From assembly GCF_902498065.1 (NCBI RefSeq), contig NZ_CABVIR010000009.1:124001-188000 (forward strand): a stretch of 64,000 nt of DNA, read 5' to 3'. The notes beneath the pieces are model-generated. The model saw nothing but the letters and a program-made list of their open reading frames with translations, did no database searches and was not told the DNA's origin. Shown piece by piece: positions 1 through 8,576 of the stretch; the stretch's first letter is position 1, and each line of letters begins with the position of its first letter. This DNA comes from Pseudomonas fluorescens (GTDB lineage: Bacteria; Pseudomonadota; Gammaproteobacteria; Pseudomonadales; Pseudomonadaceae). Position numbers and translations under genes: made by a program.

Positions 1-755
1 GTCTGGCTCTGCTGGCATACTTCGGTATTGAATCCTTCCCTCTGCTGATGCTTGGCACACTGGTCTTCACCATCATCGTCACGGCGGTGTATGGCTGGGT
101 CATCGAGCGTGTGGCCTACAAACCCCTGCGGAACTCCACCCGACTGGCACCGCTGATCAGCGCCATCGGTATTTCCCTTATCCTGCAAAACTATGCACAG
201 ATCGCACAGGGCGCCCGTCAACAAGGCGTACCGACCCTTCTGACCGGTGCATGGCGAGTGGAGGTCGGAAGCGGCTTCGTCCAGCTCACCTACACCAAGA
301 TCTTCATCCTGATTGCCGCATTCGCCGGCATGGCCCTGCTGACCTACGTCATCAAGTACACCAAGCTCGGCCGCATGTGCCGCGCCACCCAGCAAGACCG
401 CAAGATGGCCTCGATCCTTGGGATCAACACCGACCGCGTCATTTCCTACGTGTTCATCATCGGTGCGGCAATGGCGGCCCTGGCCGGCGTGCTGATCACC
501 ATGAACTACGGCACGTTCGACTTCTACGCAGGCTTTGTCATCGGCATCAAGGCGTTCACCGCAGCGGTACTCGGCGGGATCGGTTCGCTGCCTGGGGCGA
601 TGCTCGGCGGGATCATTCTCGGGATTTCCGAGTCGCTGTTCTCGGGCCTGGTCAACTCGGACTACAAAGACGTTTTCAGCTTCTCGCTGCTCGTTCTCGT
701 TCTGGTCTTTCGGCCCCAAGGCCTGCTCGGCCGTCCTCTTGTGTCGAAGGTGTAA
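1..755 (+). CDS. livH: Branched-chain amino-acid ABC transporter permease LivH (5' truncated by window edge)
   Basis: Inner-membrane permease of the high-affinity leucine/isoleucine/valine uptake system. The frame is open to the left edge of the window, so the start codon lies outside; about 250 residues remain. Several hydrophobic segments are seen, together with the LivH/LivM-type cytoplasmic loop around residues 120-150 (RATQQDRKMASILGI) and the terminal FRPQGLLGR motif common to LivH proteins. It is followed after 3 nt by livM and then by two ATPase genes, the standard livHMGF order. A periplasmic binding protein gene is expected upstream but is not visible. Confidence 0.93.
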   Translation, partial: LALLAYFGIESFPLLMLGTLVFTIIVTAVYGWVIERVAYKPLRNSTRLAPLISAIGISLILQNYAQIAQGARQQGVPTLLTGAWRVEVGSGFVQLTYTKIFILIAAFAGMALLTYVIKYTKLGRMCRATQQDRKMASILGINTDRVISYVFIIGAAMAALAGVLITMNYGTFDFYAGFVIGIKAFTAAVLGGIGSLPGAMLGGIILGISESLFSGLVNSDYKDVFSFSLLVLVLVFRPQGLLGRPLVSKV

Positions 756-758
756 GCG

Positions 759-2042
759 ATGTCTTCAACCACTAAAAAAACCATTGATCTCAAAAGAAGC
801 CTGGTTGACGCGATTCTTGCAGGTCTAGTCGCCCTCATCGTGTTCGGCCCGATTGTTGGCGTAGTCCTTGACGGCTACGGCTTCAACCTGGAAACGACCC
901 GAGTGGCGTGGATTGTCGCCATCGTCATGGCCGGCCGTTTTGCCCTGAGCCTGTTCCTGCAAACGCCCAAAGGCCTGAGAATTCTCGAAGGCTTTGAAAG
1001 CACCGGCTCCGGGGTTCATGTACTGCCACCTGATTACAAATCCCGTTTGCGCTGGATCCTCCCACTGGTGGTTGTCATCGCCGTGGTGTTCCCGTTCTTC
1101 TCCAACTCCTACCTGTTGGGCGTGGTCATCCTCGGGTTGATCTACGTGCTTTTGGGCCTGGGCCTGAACATCGTGGTCGGCCTGGCCGGCCTGCTCGACC
1201 TCGGTTACGTGGCGTTCTATGCCATCGGCGCCTATGGGTTGGCGCTCGGTTATCAATACCTCGGACTGGGTTTCTGGACGGTGCTGCCACTGGCGGCGAT
1301 CACGGCGGGGCTGGCCGGTTGCATCCTTGGTTTTCCGGTGTTGCGCCTGCACGGTGACTACCTGGCGATCGTGACCCTCGGCTTCGGTGAAATCATCCGC
1401 TTGGTCCTCAACAACTGGCTGAGCCTGACCGGTGGTCCGAATGGCATGGCGGCGCCGCTGCCAACCTTCTTCGGCCTCGAATTCGGCAAACGGGCGAAGG
1501 ACGGCGGTGTACCGTTTCATGAGTTTTTCGGCATCGCCTACAACCCGGACGTGAAGTACTACTTCATCTATGCGGTGTTGTTCCTGGTGGTACTGGCCGT
1601 GCTCTACATCAAGCATCGTCTGGTCAAAATGCCGGTCGGTCGCGCCTGGGAAGCCTTGCGCGAAGACGAAATCGCCTGCCGCTCCATGGGCCTGAACCAC
1701 GTGCTGGTCAAGCTTTCGGCGTTCACCATCGGTGCGTCAACGGCAGGTCTGGCGGGTGTGTTCTTCGCCACCTACCAGGGTTTCGTCAACCCGACTTCGT
1801 TCACCTTCTTTGAATCGGCCCTGATCCTCGCCATCGTGGTACTCGGTGGCATGGGCTCGACCATTGGCGTGGTCATCGCAGCCTTCGTGCTGACCGTGGC
1901 CCCGGAACTGTTGCGTGGCTTCGCGGAATACCGCGTGCTGCTGTTCGGCATCCTGATGGTGTTGATGATGATCTGGCGACCGCGCGGCCTGATTCGGATC
2001 AGCCGTACCGGTGTGACCCCGCGTAAAGGAGTAGCGCCATGA
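759..2042 (+). CDS. livM: Branched-chain amino-acid ABC transporter permease LivM
   Basis: Second membrane subunit of the branched-chain amino-acid importer, 427 residues. It has an N-terminal hydrophobic extension of about 100 residues, typical of proteobacterial LivM, followed by a core of roughly eight to nine membrane segments. The LivM loop with GRAWEALREDEIACRSMGL lies near residue 295, and the C-terminal IWRPRGLI motif matches the family. The start lies 3 nt after the livH stop. The stop overlaps the livG start by 4 nt (ATGA), so translation is coupled. Confidence 0.95.
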   Translation: MSSTTKKTIDLKRSLVDAILAGLVALIVFGPIVGVVLDGYGFNLETTRVAWIVAIVMAGRFALSLFLQTPKGLRILEGFESTGSGVHVLPPDYKSRLRWILPLVVVIAVVFPFFSNSYLLGVVILGLIYVLLGLGLNIVVGLAGLLDLGYVAFYAIGAYGLALGYQYLGLGFWTVLPLAAITAGLAGCILGFPVLRLHGDYLAIVTLGFGEIIRLVLNNWLSLTGGPNGMAAPLPTFFGLEFGKRAKDGGVPFHEFFGIAYNPDVKYYFIYAVLFLVVLAVLYIKHRLVKMPVGRAWEALREDEIACRSMGLNHVLVKLSAFTIGASTAGLAGVFFATYQGFVNPTSFTFFESALILAIVVLGGMGSTIGVVIAAFVLTVAPELLRGFAEYRVLLFGILMVLMMIWRPRGLIRISRTGVTPRKGVAP

Positions 2043-2914
2043 GCGAAGTCGTACTCTCGGTCGAGAAGCTGATGATGCACTTCGGCGGCATCAAGGCGTT
2101 GAACGACGTCAGCCTGAAAGTCCACCGCAACTCGATCTTCGCGTTGATCGGCCCCAACGGCGCCGGCAAAACTACGGTGTTCAACTGCCTGACCGGTTTC
2201 TACAAGGCCTCCGGTGGCAAGATCGAACTCAGCGTGCGGGGCGAGCAGACCAACGTCATCCAGTTGCTGGGCGAATCGTTCAAACCTGCGGATTTCGTTT
2301 CGCCGAAATCCTTTCTCAGTCGGCTGTATTACAAGATGTTCGGCGGCACTCACCTGGTGAACCGGGCCGGCCTGGCGCGGACTTTCCAGAACATTCGCCT
2401 GTTCAAGGAAATGTCGGTGCTGGAAAACCTGCTGGTGGCCCAGCACATGTGGGTCAACCGCAGCATGCTCGCCGGTATCCTCAACACCAAGGGCTACCGC
2501 AAGGCTGAAAGCGATGCGCTGGACCACGCTTTCTACTGGCTGGAAGTGGTGGACCTGGTGGATTGCGCCAACCGTCTGGCCGGCGAGTTGTCCTACGGGC
2601 AGCAGCGTCGTCTGGAGATTGCGCGGGCCATGTGCACCCGGCCACAGATTATCTGCCTCGACGAACCGGCCGCCGGCCTCAACCCTCAGGAAACCGAAGC
2701 GCTGAGCGCGATGATCCGGCTGCTGCGCGACGAGCATGATCTGACCGTGGTGCTGATCGAACACGACATGGGCATGGTTATGAGCATTTCCGACCACATC
2801 GTGGTACTGGACCACGGCGTCGTCATCGCCGAGGGTGGACCCGATGCGATACGCAATGATCCGAAAGTGATTGCCGCCTACCTGGGCGCCGATGAAGAGG
2901 AAGTGGTGCTATGA
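2039..2914 (+). CDS. livG: Branched-chain amino-acid ABC transporter ATP-binding protein LivG
   Basis: Cytoplasmic ATPase that powers LivHM, 291 residues. Walker A is GPNGAGKTT near residue 38, the ABC signature is LSYGQQRRLEIARAM near residue 185, and Walker B (IICLDEPAAGLNP) follows. The C-terminal AYLGADEEE end is typical of the LivG group. The insert of about 30 residues between Walker A and the signature (around residues 70-105) is usual for pseudomonad LivG. It overlaps livM and livF by 4 nt on each side. Confidence 0.96.
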   Translation: MSEVVLSVEKLMMHFGGIKALNDVSLKVHRNSIFALIGPNGAGKTTVFNCLTGFYKASGGKIELSVRGEQTNVIQLLGESFKPADFVSPKSFLSRLYYKMFGGTHLVNRAGLARTFQNIRLFKEMSVLENLLVAQHMWVNRSMLAGILNTKGYRKAESDALDHAFYWLEVVDLVDCANRLAGELSYGQQRRLEIARAMCTRPQIICLDEPAAGLNPQETEALSAMIRLLRDEHDLTVVLIEHDMGMVMSISDHIVVLDHGVVIAEGGPDAIRNDPKVIAAYLGADEEEVVL

Positions 2915-3627
2915 GCCAACCGATCCTCGAACTCAAAGACCTGGACGTGTTTTACGGCCCGATCCAGGCGCTGAAAAAAGTCTCGCTGCACATCAACGAA
3001 GGGGAAACCGTCAGCCTCATCGGCTCCAACGGCGCGGGCAAGTCGACCCTGCTGATGTCGATCTTCGGCCAGCCGCGCGCGGCAGACGGGCAGATCATCT
3101 ATCAGGGCGTGGACATCACCCATAAGTCGTCGCACTACATTGCGTCCCACGGCATTGCACAATCACCGGAAGGCCGGCGCGTGTTCCCCGACATGACCGT
3201 CGAGGAAAACCTGCTGATGGGCACCATCCCGATCGGTGACAAGTACGCCAAGGAAGACATGCAGCGCATGTTCGAGCTGTTTCCGCGTCTCGAAGAGCGG
3301 CGGACCCAGCGGGCCATGACCATGTCCGGCGGCGAGCAGCAAATGCTCGCCATCGCCCGTGCGCTGATGAGCCGGCCGAAACTGCTGTTGCTCGATGAGC
3401 CGAGCCTGGGGCTCGCGCCGATTGTGGTGAAACAGATCTTCGCCACGCTGCGGGAACTGGCCAAGACCGGCATGACCATCTTTCTGGTCGAGCAGAACGC
3501 CAACCACGCCCTGCGGTTGTCGGATCGGGCCTACGTGATGGTCAACGGCGAGATCCGCCTCAGTGGCACCGGCAAGGAGCTGCTGGTGAACGAAGAAGTG
3601 CGTAACGCCTATCTCGGCGGGCATTGA
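2911..3627 (+). CDS. livF: Branched-chain amino-acid ABC transporter ATP-binding protein LivF
   Basis: Second ATPase of the importer, 238 residues and last gene of the liv operon. Walker A is GSNGAGKST near residue 36, the signature is MSGGEQQMLAIARALM near residue 137, and Walker B is LLLLDEPSLGLAP. The C-terminal NAYLGG motif is typical of LivF. The start overlaps the livG stop (ATGA), and a strong hairpin terminator follows 20 nt after the stop, which closes the operon. Confidence 0.96.
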   Translation: MSQPILELKDLDVFYGPIQALKKVSLHINEGETVSLIGSNGAGKSTLLMSIFGQPRAADGQIIYQGVDITHKSSHYIASHGIAQSPEGRRVFPDMTVEENLLMGTIPIGDKYAKEDMQRMFELFPRLEERRTQRAMTMSGGEQQMLAIARALMSRPKLLLLDEPSLGLAPIVVKQIFATLRELAKTGMTIFLVEQNANHALRLSDRAYVMVNGEIRLSGTGKELLVNEEVRNAYLGGH

Positions 3628-3647
3628 GTCCATCGTTGTAATCAACA

Positions 3648-3678
3648 AGCCCTGGCGAGCAATTGCCGGGGCTTTTTT
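3648..3678 (+). terminator. Rho-independent terminator after livF
   Basis: A 9-bp stem (3648-3656 with 3665-3673, one G-T pair) and an 8-nt loop are followed by six T. It lies 20 nt past the livF stop codon and reads on the plus strand. Confidence 0.9.
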
Positions 3679-3703
3679 ACATCTCCAATACGCCACAAAT
3701 CCC

Positions 3704-3792
3704 TGTGGGAGCGAGCTTGCTCGCGATAGCGTCATAACAGTCACAAATGAGGTGACGGACCCACCGCTATCGCGCGCAAGCTCGCTCCCACA
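3704..3792. repeat. REPIN (paired REP hairpins)
   Basis: Two inverted copies of a REP unit (GTGGGAGCGAGCTTGCTCGC type) face each other across about 40 nt. This is the usual Pseudomonas fluorescens REPIN layout. It lies just after the liv operon terminator. Confidence 0.9.
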
Positions 3793-3882
3793 AGTGTCCG
3801 TGGTGTGCTTTGGGGAAATTGTGGAAAACAAATTCACCAAGCTCTCAAAGCGCGACATAAAGCCGCTGCAAATAGTTGTTTT

Positions 3883-3955
3883 GTCACGGTTTTGACTTGT
3901 CCCCGTTTGCTGTGGAGCTGGCTGTGAATAACGTGGGAGTAGCTGGCTGAGAGCC
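3883..3955 (+). repeat. Diverged direct repeat, copy 1 (contains a DnaA-box-like nonamer)
   Basis: This segment aligns without gaps to 4258-4330 at an offset of exactly 375 nt. Over 3891-3955 I count about three quarters identical positions. Shared parts include ACTTG, CTGTGGA, the DnaA-like nonamer and ATAACGTG. Confidence 0.6.
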
Positions 3956-4257
3956 TTTAAAATCATGGCCTGCAGAGATGTGATTGTTTTTTGATCAGGT
4001 GTTTTTGTCGGGCTTGGGGTCAGCATTGTCAACCTTTTTATTGGTGACGAAAGTGGCCTGAAAAACACGAGGTCAGCCTGTGGATAAGTCTGTGGTTAAA
4101 CTCTGGAAAGACTCGGCTAACGGCCGTAGTTACTGGCTTGGCGCCATCGTTGGCTAACCCGGTCAATCGTGCAGAATGCCTTGGACTACACAGCCAGCAC
4201 TTCAGGGTCAAGCGAAAAACTTTCTGATCTGCCCGCAAAGCCTTGTGCACAGCGGCT

Positions 4258-4330
4258 TCCAGCTTTTTCACTTGCCCCCGGAAACTGTGGACCGGCCTGT
4301 GGATAACGTGCGCGTACATGGCTGCAGGCC
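4258..4330 (+). repeat. Diverged direct repeat, copy 2 (contains a DnaA-box-like nonamer)
   Basis: Second arm of the repeat pair. It carries a perfect TTATCCACA box in reverse orientation at 4298-4306. It lies about 140 nt upstream of the short-chain dehydrogenase start. Confidence 0.6.
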
Positions 4331-4469
4331 ACGGTGTATATGGCGTCGCCAGCATTGATCATTTTTCGTACAGATTTTCTGATGGTTGCCGCTGTCGGCA
4401 AGGCCGGGCATGCTGCCAGCTGATTTTCTATTCCAATGGCGACCCGTGCGCCGAAGCAAGGAGAACACG

Positions 4470-5237
4470 ATGTCCAACACCCTGTTTATTACCGGCGCGA
4501 CTTCCGGTTTTGGCGAAGCCTGTGCCCGTCGTTTTGCCGAGGCAGGCTGGAAACTGGTGCTGACAGGTCGTCGTGAAGAGCGCCTGAATGCCTTGTGCGC
4601 CGAGTTGTCGAAGCAGACCGAGGTCCATGGCCTGGTGCTCGACGTGCGTGATCGCAAGGCCATGGAGGAGGCGATCGGTAATCTGCCACCTTCCTTCGCC
4701 AAGCTGCGCGGGTTGATCAACAACGCCGGCCTGGCGCTCGGCGTGGATCCGGCGCCAAAGTGCGATCTTGATGATTGGGACACCATGGTCGACACCAACA
4801 TCAAGGGCCTGATGTACAGCACTCGCCTGCTGTTGCCGCGCCTGATCGCCCATGGCCGTGGCGCCGGCATCATCAACCTTGGCTCCATTGCCGGCAGCTA
4901 CCCGTATCCGGGCAGTCACGTGTATGGCGCAAGCAAGGCGTTCGTCAAACAGTTCTCCCTGAACCTGCGCTGCGACCTGCAAGGCACGGGCGTTCGCGTC
5001 AGCAACATTGAGCCGGGCCTGTGTGAGAGTGAGTTCTCGCTGGTGCGTTTTGCCGGTGATCAGGAGCGTTATAACGCGACCTACGCCGGTGCAGAGCCGA
5101 TCCAGCCGCAAGACATCGCCGAGACCATTTTCTGGGTCCTCAACGCGCCGGCGCACATCAACATCAACAGCCTCGAGTTGATGCCGGTGAGCCAGACGTG
5201 GGCCGGGTTTGCGATTGAGCGTAATGCGAAGGCTTAA
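4470..5237 (+). CDS. Short-chain dehydrogenase/reductase (YdfG-like 3-hydroxy acid dehydrogenase)
   Basis: NAD(P)-dependent oxidoreductase of 255 residues, cytoplasmic. The Rossmann motif TGATSGFG starts at residue 8, NNAG is near residue 85, and the catalytic Ser and YxxxK are in GSIAGS and YGASK near residues 138 and 152. Length and spacing fit the classical SDR family. The sequence most resembles E. coli YdfG, which oxidises L-allo-threonine and 3-hydroxypropionate; the substrate here is inferred from that. The ATG at 4470 is chosen because AAGGAGA stands 7 nt upstream; longer in-frame starts lack a binding site. It appears monocistronic, with a REP element downstream. Confidence 0.88.
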   Translation: MSNTLFITGATSGFGEACARRFAEAGWKLVLTGRREERLNALCAELSKQTEVHGLVLDVRDRKAMEEAIGNLPPSFAKLRGLINNAGLALGVDPAPKCDLDDWDTMVDTNIKGLMYSTRLLLPRLIAHGRGAGIINLGSIAGSYPYPGSHVYGASKAFVKQFSLNLRCDLQGTGVRVSNIEPGLCESEFSLVRFAGDQERYNATYAGAEPIQPQDIAETIFWVLNAPAHININSLELMPVSQTWAGFAIERNAKA

Positions 5238-5251
5238 GACCGTGTAACGGC

Positions 5252-5346
5252 CATCGCGGGCAAGCCACGCTCCCACAGACCTCGAGTTGTATCGCCAGTT
5301 TGCGAACGACACAAACCCTGTAGGAGCCGGCTTGCCGGCGATAGCA
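5252..5346. repeat. REPIN, diverged pair
   Basis: Inverted REP units (ATCGCGGGCAAGCC...TCCCACA and TAGGAGCCGGCTTGCCGGCGATAG) lie between the convergent SDR and epimerase genes. The two arms belong to slightly different sequence types. Confidence 0.75.
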
Positions 5347-5355
5347 ATCCTTGTG

Positions 5356-6483
5356 TCAGCGCAGATATTCAGCCAGTCCGCGATAGCAGGTCGCCAAGTG
5401 ATAAGGCGTGGTCGAAGGCATGTCCTGTCGGCTCACTTCACCGTTCTCATCGCGACACTCATACCAGCCCCCCGCATGCAGTGAGCGCTGTTGCAGCGTC
5501 TGCAATTGGTGCAATACCGATGATTCGCTGCCCGGGCGCAGAGTTAATGCGCGCAGGTATTCAGCCTGAGCCCAGATGCGTTGGGTGGCATCTTTCGAAT
5601 GCCCGTCGAGCGTGAGCATCGCGCGCACGGCGCCACTCGATTGATCGACGCCCAGCTGCTCGGTGAGCGCAAAGGCGCGTTCCACAGAAGTGTGCAGTTT
5701 GGAGTCGCGCAATAACGGCGAAGACTCCAGCAGGAAATACCACTCGAACTGGTGCCCCGGCTCAAACCAGTTATCCACAGATCCGAGCGGCTTTTCCATC
5801 AGCACACTGTGTTGCGGATCGATAAAGCGCTGTTGCATGGCTGTGCATAACTCGACGAGCGCGCGTTGCACGGCGAGGTCTTCACGTACCGACAATGTGG
5901 CGAGAAACGCTTCGGCGAGGTGCATCAACGGGTTTTGCAGAGGCCCGGTGTCGAGCAAGGACCAATCACGCTCAAGGCAGGCTTCGTACAAGCCGTCGCC
6001 GGTACTGAAGCGCTGCGCCAACACTTCCAGCACGGCGTTGAGCACCGACTCCACCAGCGGCTCGCGAACCTTGTCCCAGTAATGGGCGCAGGCGAAGAGG
6101 ATGAAGGCGTGGGTGTAGAGATCTTTGCGCTGATCAAGCGGCGCGCCCTGTGGGTCGATGCTGTAGAACCAGCCACCGTGTTCGGCATCGTGGAAATGTT
6201 GCTGCAACGAGCGGAACAACGCCGCCGCCCGCTCTTTCGCGCCCGGCACCTGGCCGATCAGGCTGGAAAACAGATACAGCTGCCGCGCGCAGGCCATGGC
6301 CCTGTAGCGTTGCGGTGGCAAGGGATGATGCTCGGCATCCAGCGCTTCGTAGGGCAGCGCCAGCTCGGCATTCCAGCCGGGGCCTTGCCAGAGGGGCACG
6401 ATCACGTCCTGGAAATGCTGTTGCACGGTGGCAAACAGAGCGGTCAATTCAGACTTGGAGGCGGAGCGGGAATCGGGTGGCAT
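5356..6483 (-). CDS. AGE-family epimerase/isomerase
   Basis: Cytoplasmic sugar isomerase or epimerase with an expected (alpha/alpha)6 barrel, 375 residues, a normal length for the N-acylglucosamine 2-epimerase family. Conserved family motifs are all visible in order: RAMACARQLYLFS near residue 60, KDLYTHAFILFA near 120, NPLMHLAEAFLA near 180, and GHQFEWYFLL near 245. The His and Arg residues in these motifs form the active site in the family. Bacterial members include mannose/glucose isomerases (YihS type) and cellobiose epimerases. The reaction cannot be assigned from sequence alone. It is convergent with the SDR gene and has no evident operon partner. Confidence 0.85.
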   Translation of the reverse strand: MPPDSRSASKSELTALFATVQQHFQDVIVPLWQGPGWNAELALPYEALDAEHHPLPPQRYRAMACARQLYLFSSLIGQVPGAKERAAALFRSLQQHFHDAEHGGWFYSIDPQGAPLDQRKDLYTHAFILFACAHYWDKVREPLVESVLNAVLEVLAQRFSTGDGLYEACLERDWSLLDTGPLQNPLMHLAEAFLATLSVREDLAVQRALVELCTAMQQRFIDPQHSVLMEKPLGSVDNWFEPGHQFEWYFLLESSPLLRDSKLHTSVERAFALTEQLGVDQSSGAVRAMLTLDGHSKDATQRIWAQAEYLRALTLRPGSESSVLHQLQTLQQRSLHAGGWYECRDENGEVSRQDMPSTTPYHLATCYRGLAEYLR

Positions 6484-6556
6484 TGGCTGGCGTCGTCACG
6501 GCAGAGTTGATTGCGCGACATGTTAACAGGCCTGAGAGTTGCGGTGTCTGTCAGGC

Positions 6557-6638
6557 CGCCTTCGCGGGCAAGCCCGCTCCCACATTCGAACTGTGTATAC
6601 AGATCCAATGTGGGAGCGGGCTTGCCCGCGAAGAGGCC
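6557..6638. repeat. REPIN
   Basis: Two near-perfect inverted REP arms (CTTCGCGGGCAAGCCCGCTC and its complement) are separated by about 25 nt. They fill the gap between the epimerase gene and the end of the ureJ/hupE gene. Confidence 0.92.
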
Positions 6639-6656
6639 ATCACTGGCGGTAAAGAA

Positions 6657-7229
6657 TCAACCCGCCAACAACCAGACCCCAGCCGCCGCCGAAGCCGCCC
6701 CCGCCAGACGAACCAACGGCGCCGCCGCTTGCGGCAACACACGAACCAGCGCATAACCCGCTGCATGCAACGCCGCCGTCGCCGCCACAAACCCTGCGGC
6801 ATATGCCCACGGGCTCGACATGTCGGGCAACTCCAGCCCATGCGCCACGCCATGGAACAGGGCAAACAGCGCCGTCGCACCCACCGCCAAGCCCAATGGC
6901 GGACGCACCGCGAGTGCCACCGCCAGGCCCAGCGCCAGCACCGACGCGGCGATCCCGCTTTCCAGCGCCGGCAGGTTCAGCCCTTCAAACCCCAACAGAC
7001 CGCCGATCAGCATGGTGCCGACGAACGTGCACGGCAGCGCCCAGCGTGCGGCGCCTTTCTGCTGCGCCGCCCACAGCCCCACGGCAAGCATCGCCAGCAA
7101 GTGATCGAGGCCGCCAATCGGGTGGCTGATGCCGGCGATCAAGCCGTTATTGCCGTGACCGGGGTGGGCGAAGGCGATGGCCGGGGTCAGCAGCAGGGCC
7201 ATGGCGCCGAGGATGCGTTTAAGTGTCAT
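6657..7229 (-). CDS. ureJ: HupE/UreJ family membrane protein (probable Ni transport accessory to urease)
   Basis: Inner-membrane protein of 190 residues with an N-terminal signal-like segment ending near AFA, then HPGHG and about six hydrophobic helices. GGLDHLLAMLAVGLWAAQ near residue 38 is the HupE/UreJ signature with the conserved His and Asp. HupE/UreJ proteins are thought to move nickel (or cobalt) for urease or hydrogenase. It is the last gene of the ureEFGJ operon, 34 nt after ureG, which supports a nickel role for urease. Nickel as the substrate is inferred from this context. Confidence 0.88.
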   Translation of the reverse strand: MTLKRILGAMALLLTPAIAFAHPGHGNNGLIAGISHPIGGLDHLLAMLAVGLWAAQQKGAARWALPCTFVGTMLIGGLLGFEGLNLPALESGIAASVLALGLAVALAVRPPLGLAVGATALFALFHGVAHGLELPDMSSPWAYAAGFVAATAALHAAGYALVRVLPQAAAPLVRLAGAASAAAGVWLLAG

Positions 7230-7263
7230 GGATAAGCTTCCTTGTTGATAAGTTTGATCGTGA

Positions 7264-7878
7264 TCAGGCTGCAGTCAGCAGGCCCTGGCGCTCGATGAAC
7301 GCGATGATTTGTTCCAGTCCAAGACCGGTTTTCTGGTTGCTGAAGACAAACGGTTTGCCGTTGCGCATGCGCTTCGTGTCGCTGTCCATCATCTCCAGCG
7401 ACGCCCCAACCAGTGGTGCGAGGTCGACTTTGTTGATCACCAACAGGTCGGATTTGCAGATCCCCGGCCCGCCCTTGCGCGGCAGCTTGTCGCCGGCCGA
7501 GACGTCGATCACGTAGATCGTCAGGTCCGACAGTTCGGGGCTGAACGTGGCCGACAGATTGTCGCCACCGGACTCCACCAGAATCAGGTCCAGCCCCGGA
7601 AAACGGCGGTTCAGTTGGTCCACGGCTTCGAGGTTGATCGAGGCGTCTTCACGGATCGCCGTATGTGGGCAGCCGCCGGTTTCCACGCCGATGATTCGCT
7701 CCGGCGCCAGGGCTTCGTTGCGCACCAGAAAATCGGCGTCTTCGCGGGTGTAGATGTCGTTGGTCACAACGGCCAGGTTGTAGCGGTCGCGCAGGGCCAG
7801 GCACAGGGCCAGTGTCAACGCGGTTTTGCCGGAACCGACAGGGCCGCCGATGCCGACGCGCAGAGGTTGTGTGTTCAT
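7264..7878 (-). CDS. ureG: Urease accessory GTPase UreG
   Basis: SIMIBI-class GTPase that drives nickel insertion into the urease active site, 204 residues, cytoplasmic. The P-loop GPVGSGKTALT starts near residue 11. The metal-binding CPH motif (ETGGCPHTAIRED) is near residue 66, and ESGGDNLSATFSPEL and NKVDL follow. The ATG at 7878 (MNTQPLRVG) is chosen over an in-frame codon 4 residues upstream because GGAGAATC stands at proper distance. It partners UreD, UreF and UreE. Of these, ureF and ureE are adjacent, while ureD is about 29 kb away. Confidence 0.97.
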   Translation of the reverse strand: MNTQPLRVGIGGPVGSGKTALTLALCLALRDRYNLAVVTNDIYTREDADFLVRNEALAPERIIGVETGGCPHTAIREDASINLEAVDQLNRRFPGLDLILVESGGDNLSATFSPELSDLTIYVIDVSAGDKLPRKGGPGICKSDLLVINKVDLAPLVGASLEMMDSDTKRMRNGKPFVFSNQKTGLGLEQIIAFIERQGLLTAA

Positions 7879-7901
7879 GTGATTCTCCAAAATAACAGGC
7901 C

Positions 7902-8576
7902 CTAGGAACGGAACAGACGGCTGTACTGACGCTCATGGGCCATGCATGCCAGTGACAGGCCGAAAGCGGCGCTGCCATAGTGTTCGGGGGTGATTCGGGT
8001 GGCGTCCTGCTGGGCTTGTTGCAGCAGCGGCAGCAGTTCGCTGGTCAGGCGTTGCGCGGCTTGCTGGCCCAGCGGCAGAGTTTTCATCAGCACCGCCAAT
8101 TGGTTTTCCAGCCAGCTCCAGAGCCATGCGGCCAGCGCATCTTGCGCACTGATGTGCCAGGCGCGCGCGGCCAGTGCCCAGCCGAGGGCCAGGTGCGGTT
8201 CGGGGCGTTGTTCAAGAAAGGCGCGGGCCGGTGCATCGAGTTCCGGCAGACCGTTGAGCAGTTGCTGCAAGGAGTAGCCCATCTGTCGGCTCTCCTGATG
8301 CAACTCGCGGGTTTCCCGGCTGGCGCGGTGTTCTTCACAGCGTTGCAGCAGTTCGGCCCAGTTTTCTGTGGCGGCGGCCACGCAATGGGCGAGCAACAGC
8401 GGCGCTTCGAAGCGTGCGAGGTTGAGCAGTAATTGATCGCTGATCCAGCGGCGGGCGCTGTCGGAATCATTCACCCGACCGTTATCCACCGCCATTTCCA
8501 GGCCTTGGGAATAGCTGTAACCGCCAATCGGCAACTGCGGACTGGCCAGGCGCAACAACGCCCAGGCCGGATTCAC
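7902..8576 (-). CDS. ureF: Urease accessory protein UreF
   Basis: Cytoplasmic chaperone that bridges UreD and UreG during urease maturation, 224 residues, all-helical. The N-terminal motif PQLPIGGYSYSQGLE is diagnostic, and the C-terminal SLACMAHERQYSRLFRS tail is the conserved UreF end needed for UreG binding. Its ATG overlaps the ureE stop by 4 nt, and ureG starts 23 nt downstream. Confidence 0.96.
   Translation of the reverse strand: MNPAWALLRLASPQLPIGGYSYSQGLEMAVDNGRVNDSDSARRWISDQLLLNLARFEAPLLLAHCVAAATENWAELLQRCEEHRASRETRELHQESRQMGYSLQQLLNGLPELDAPARAFLEQRPEPHLALGWALAARAWHISAQDALAAWLWSWLENQLAVLMKTLPLGQQAAQRLTSELLPLLQQAQQDATRITPEHYGSAAFGLSLACMAHERQYSRLFRS

Larger units (their letters stand above)
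3795..4469. other. Intergenic region with DnaA-box-like motifs and a diverged repeat pair
   Basis: No convincing gene lies here. Open frames in this stretch conflict on both strands and have no ribosome binding sites. It contains three DnaA-box-like nonamers on the plus strand: TGTGAATAA at 3923-3931, TGTGGATAA at 4079-4087 and TGTGGATAA at 4298-4306 (reverse complements of TTATTCACA and TTATCCACA). A near match, TGTGGTTAA, lies at 4091-4099. Two of the boxes sit inside the repeat arms listed separately. Function is not known. Confidence 0.6.

Noticed and set aside
4038..4563. Short frames on both strands in the liv-SDR interval
   Set aside because: They conflict with one another, have no binding site, and overlap the repeated DnaA-box-like DNA; better read as non-coding.
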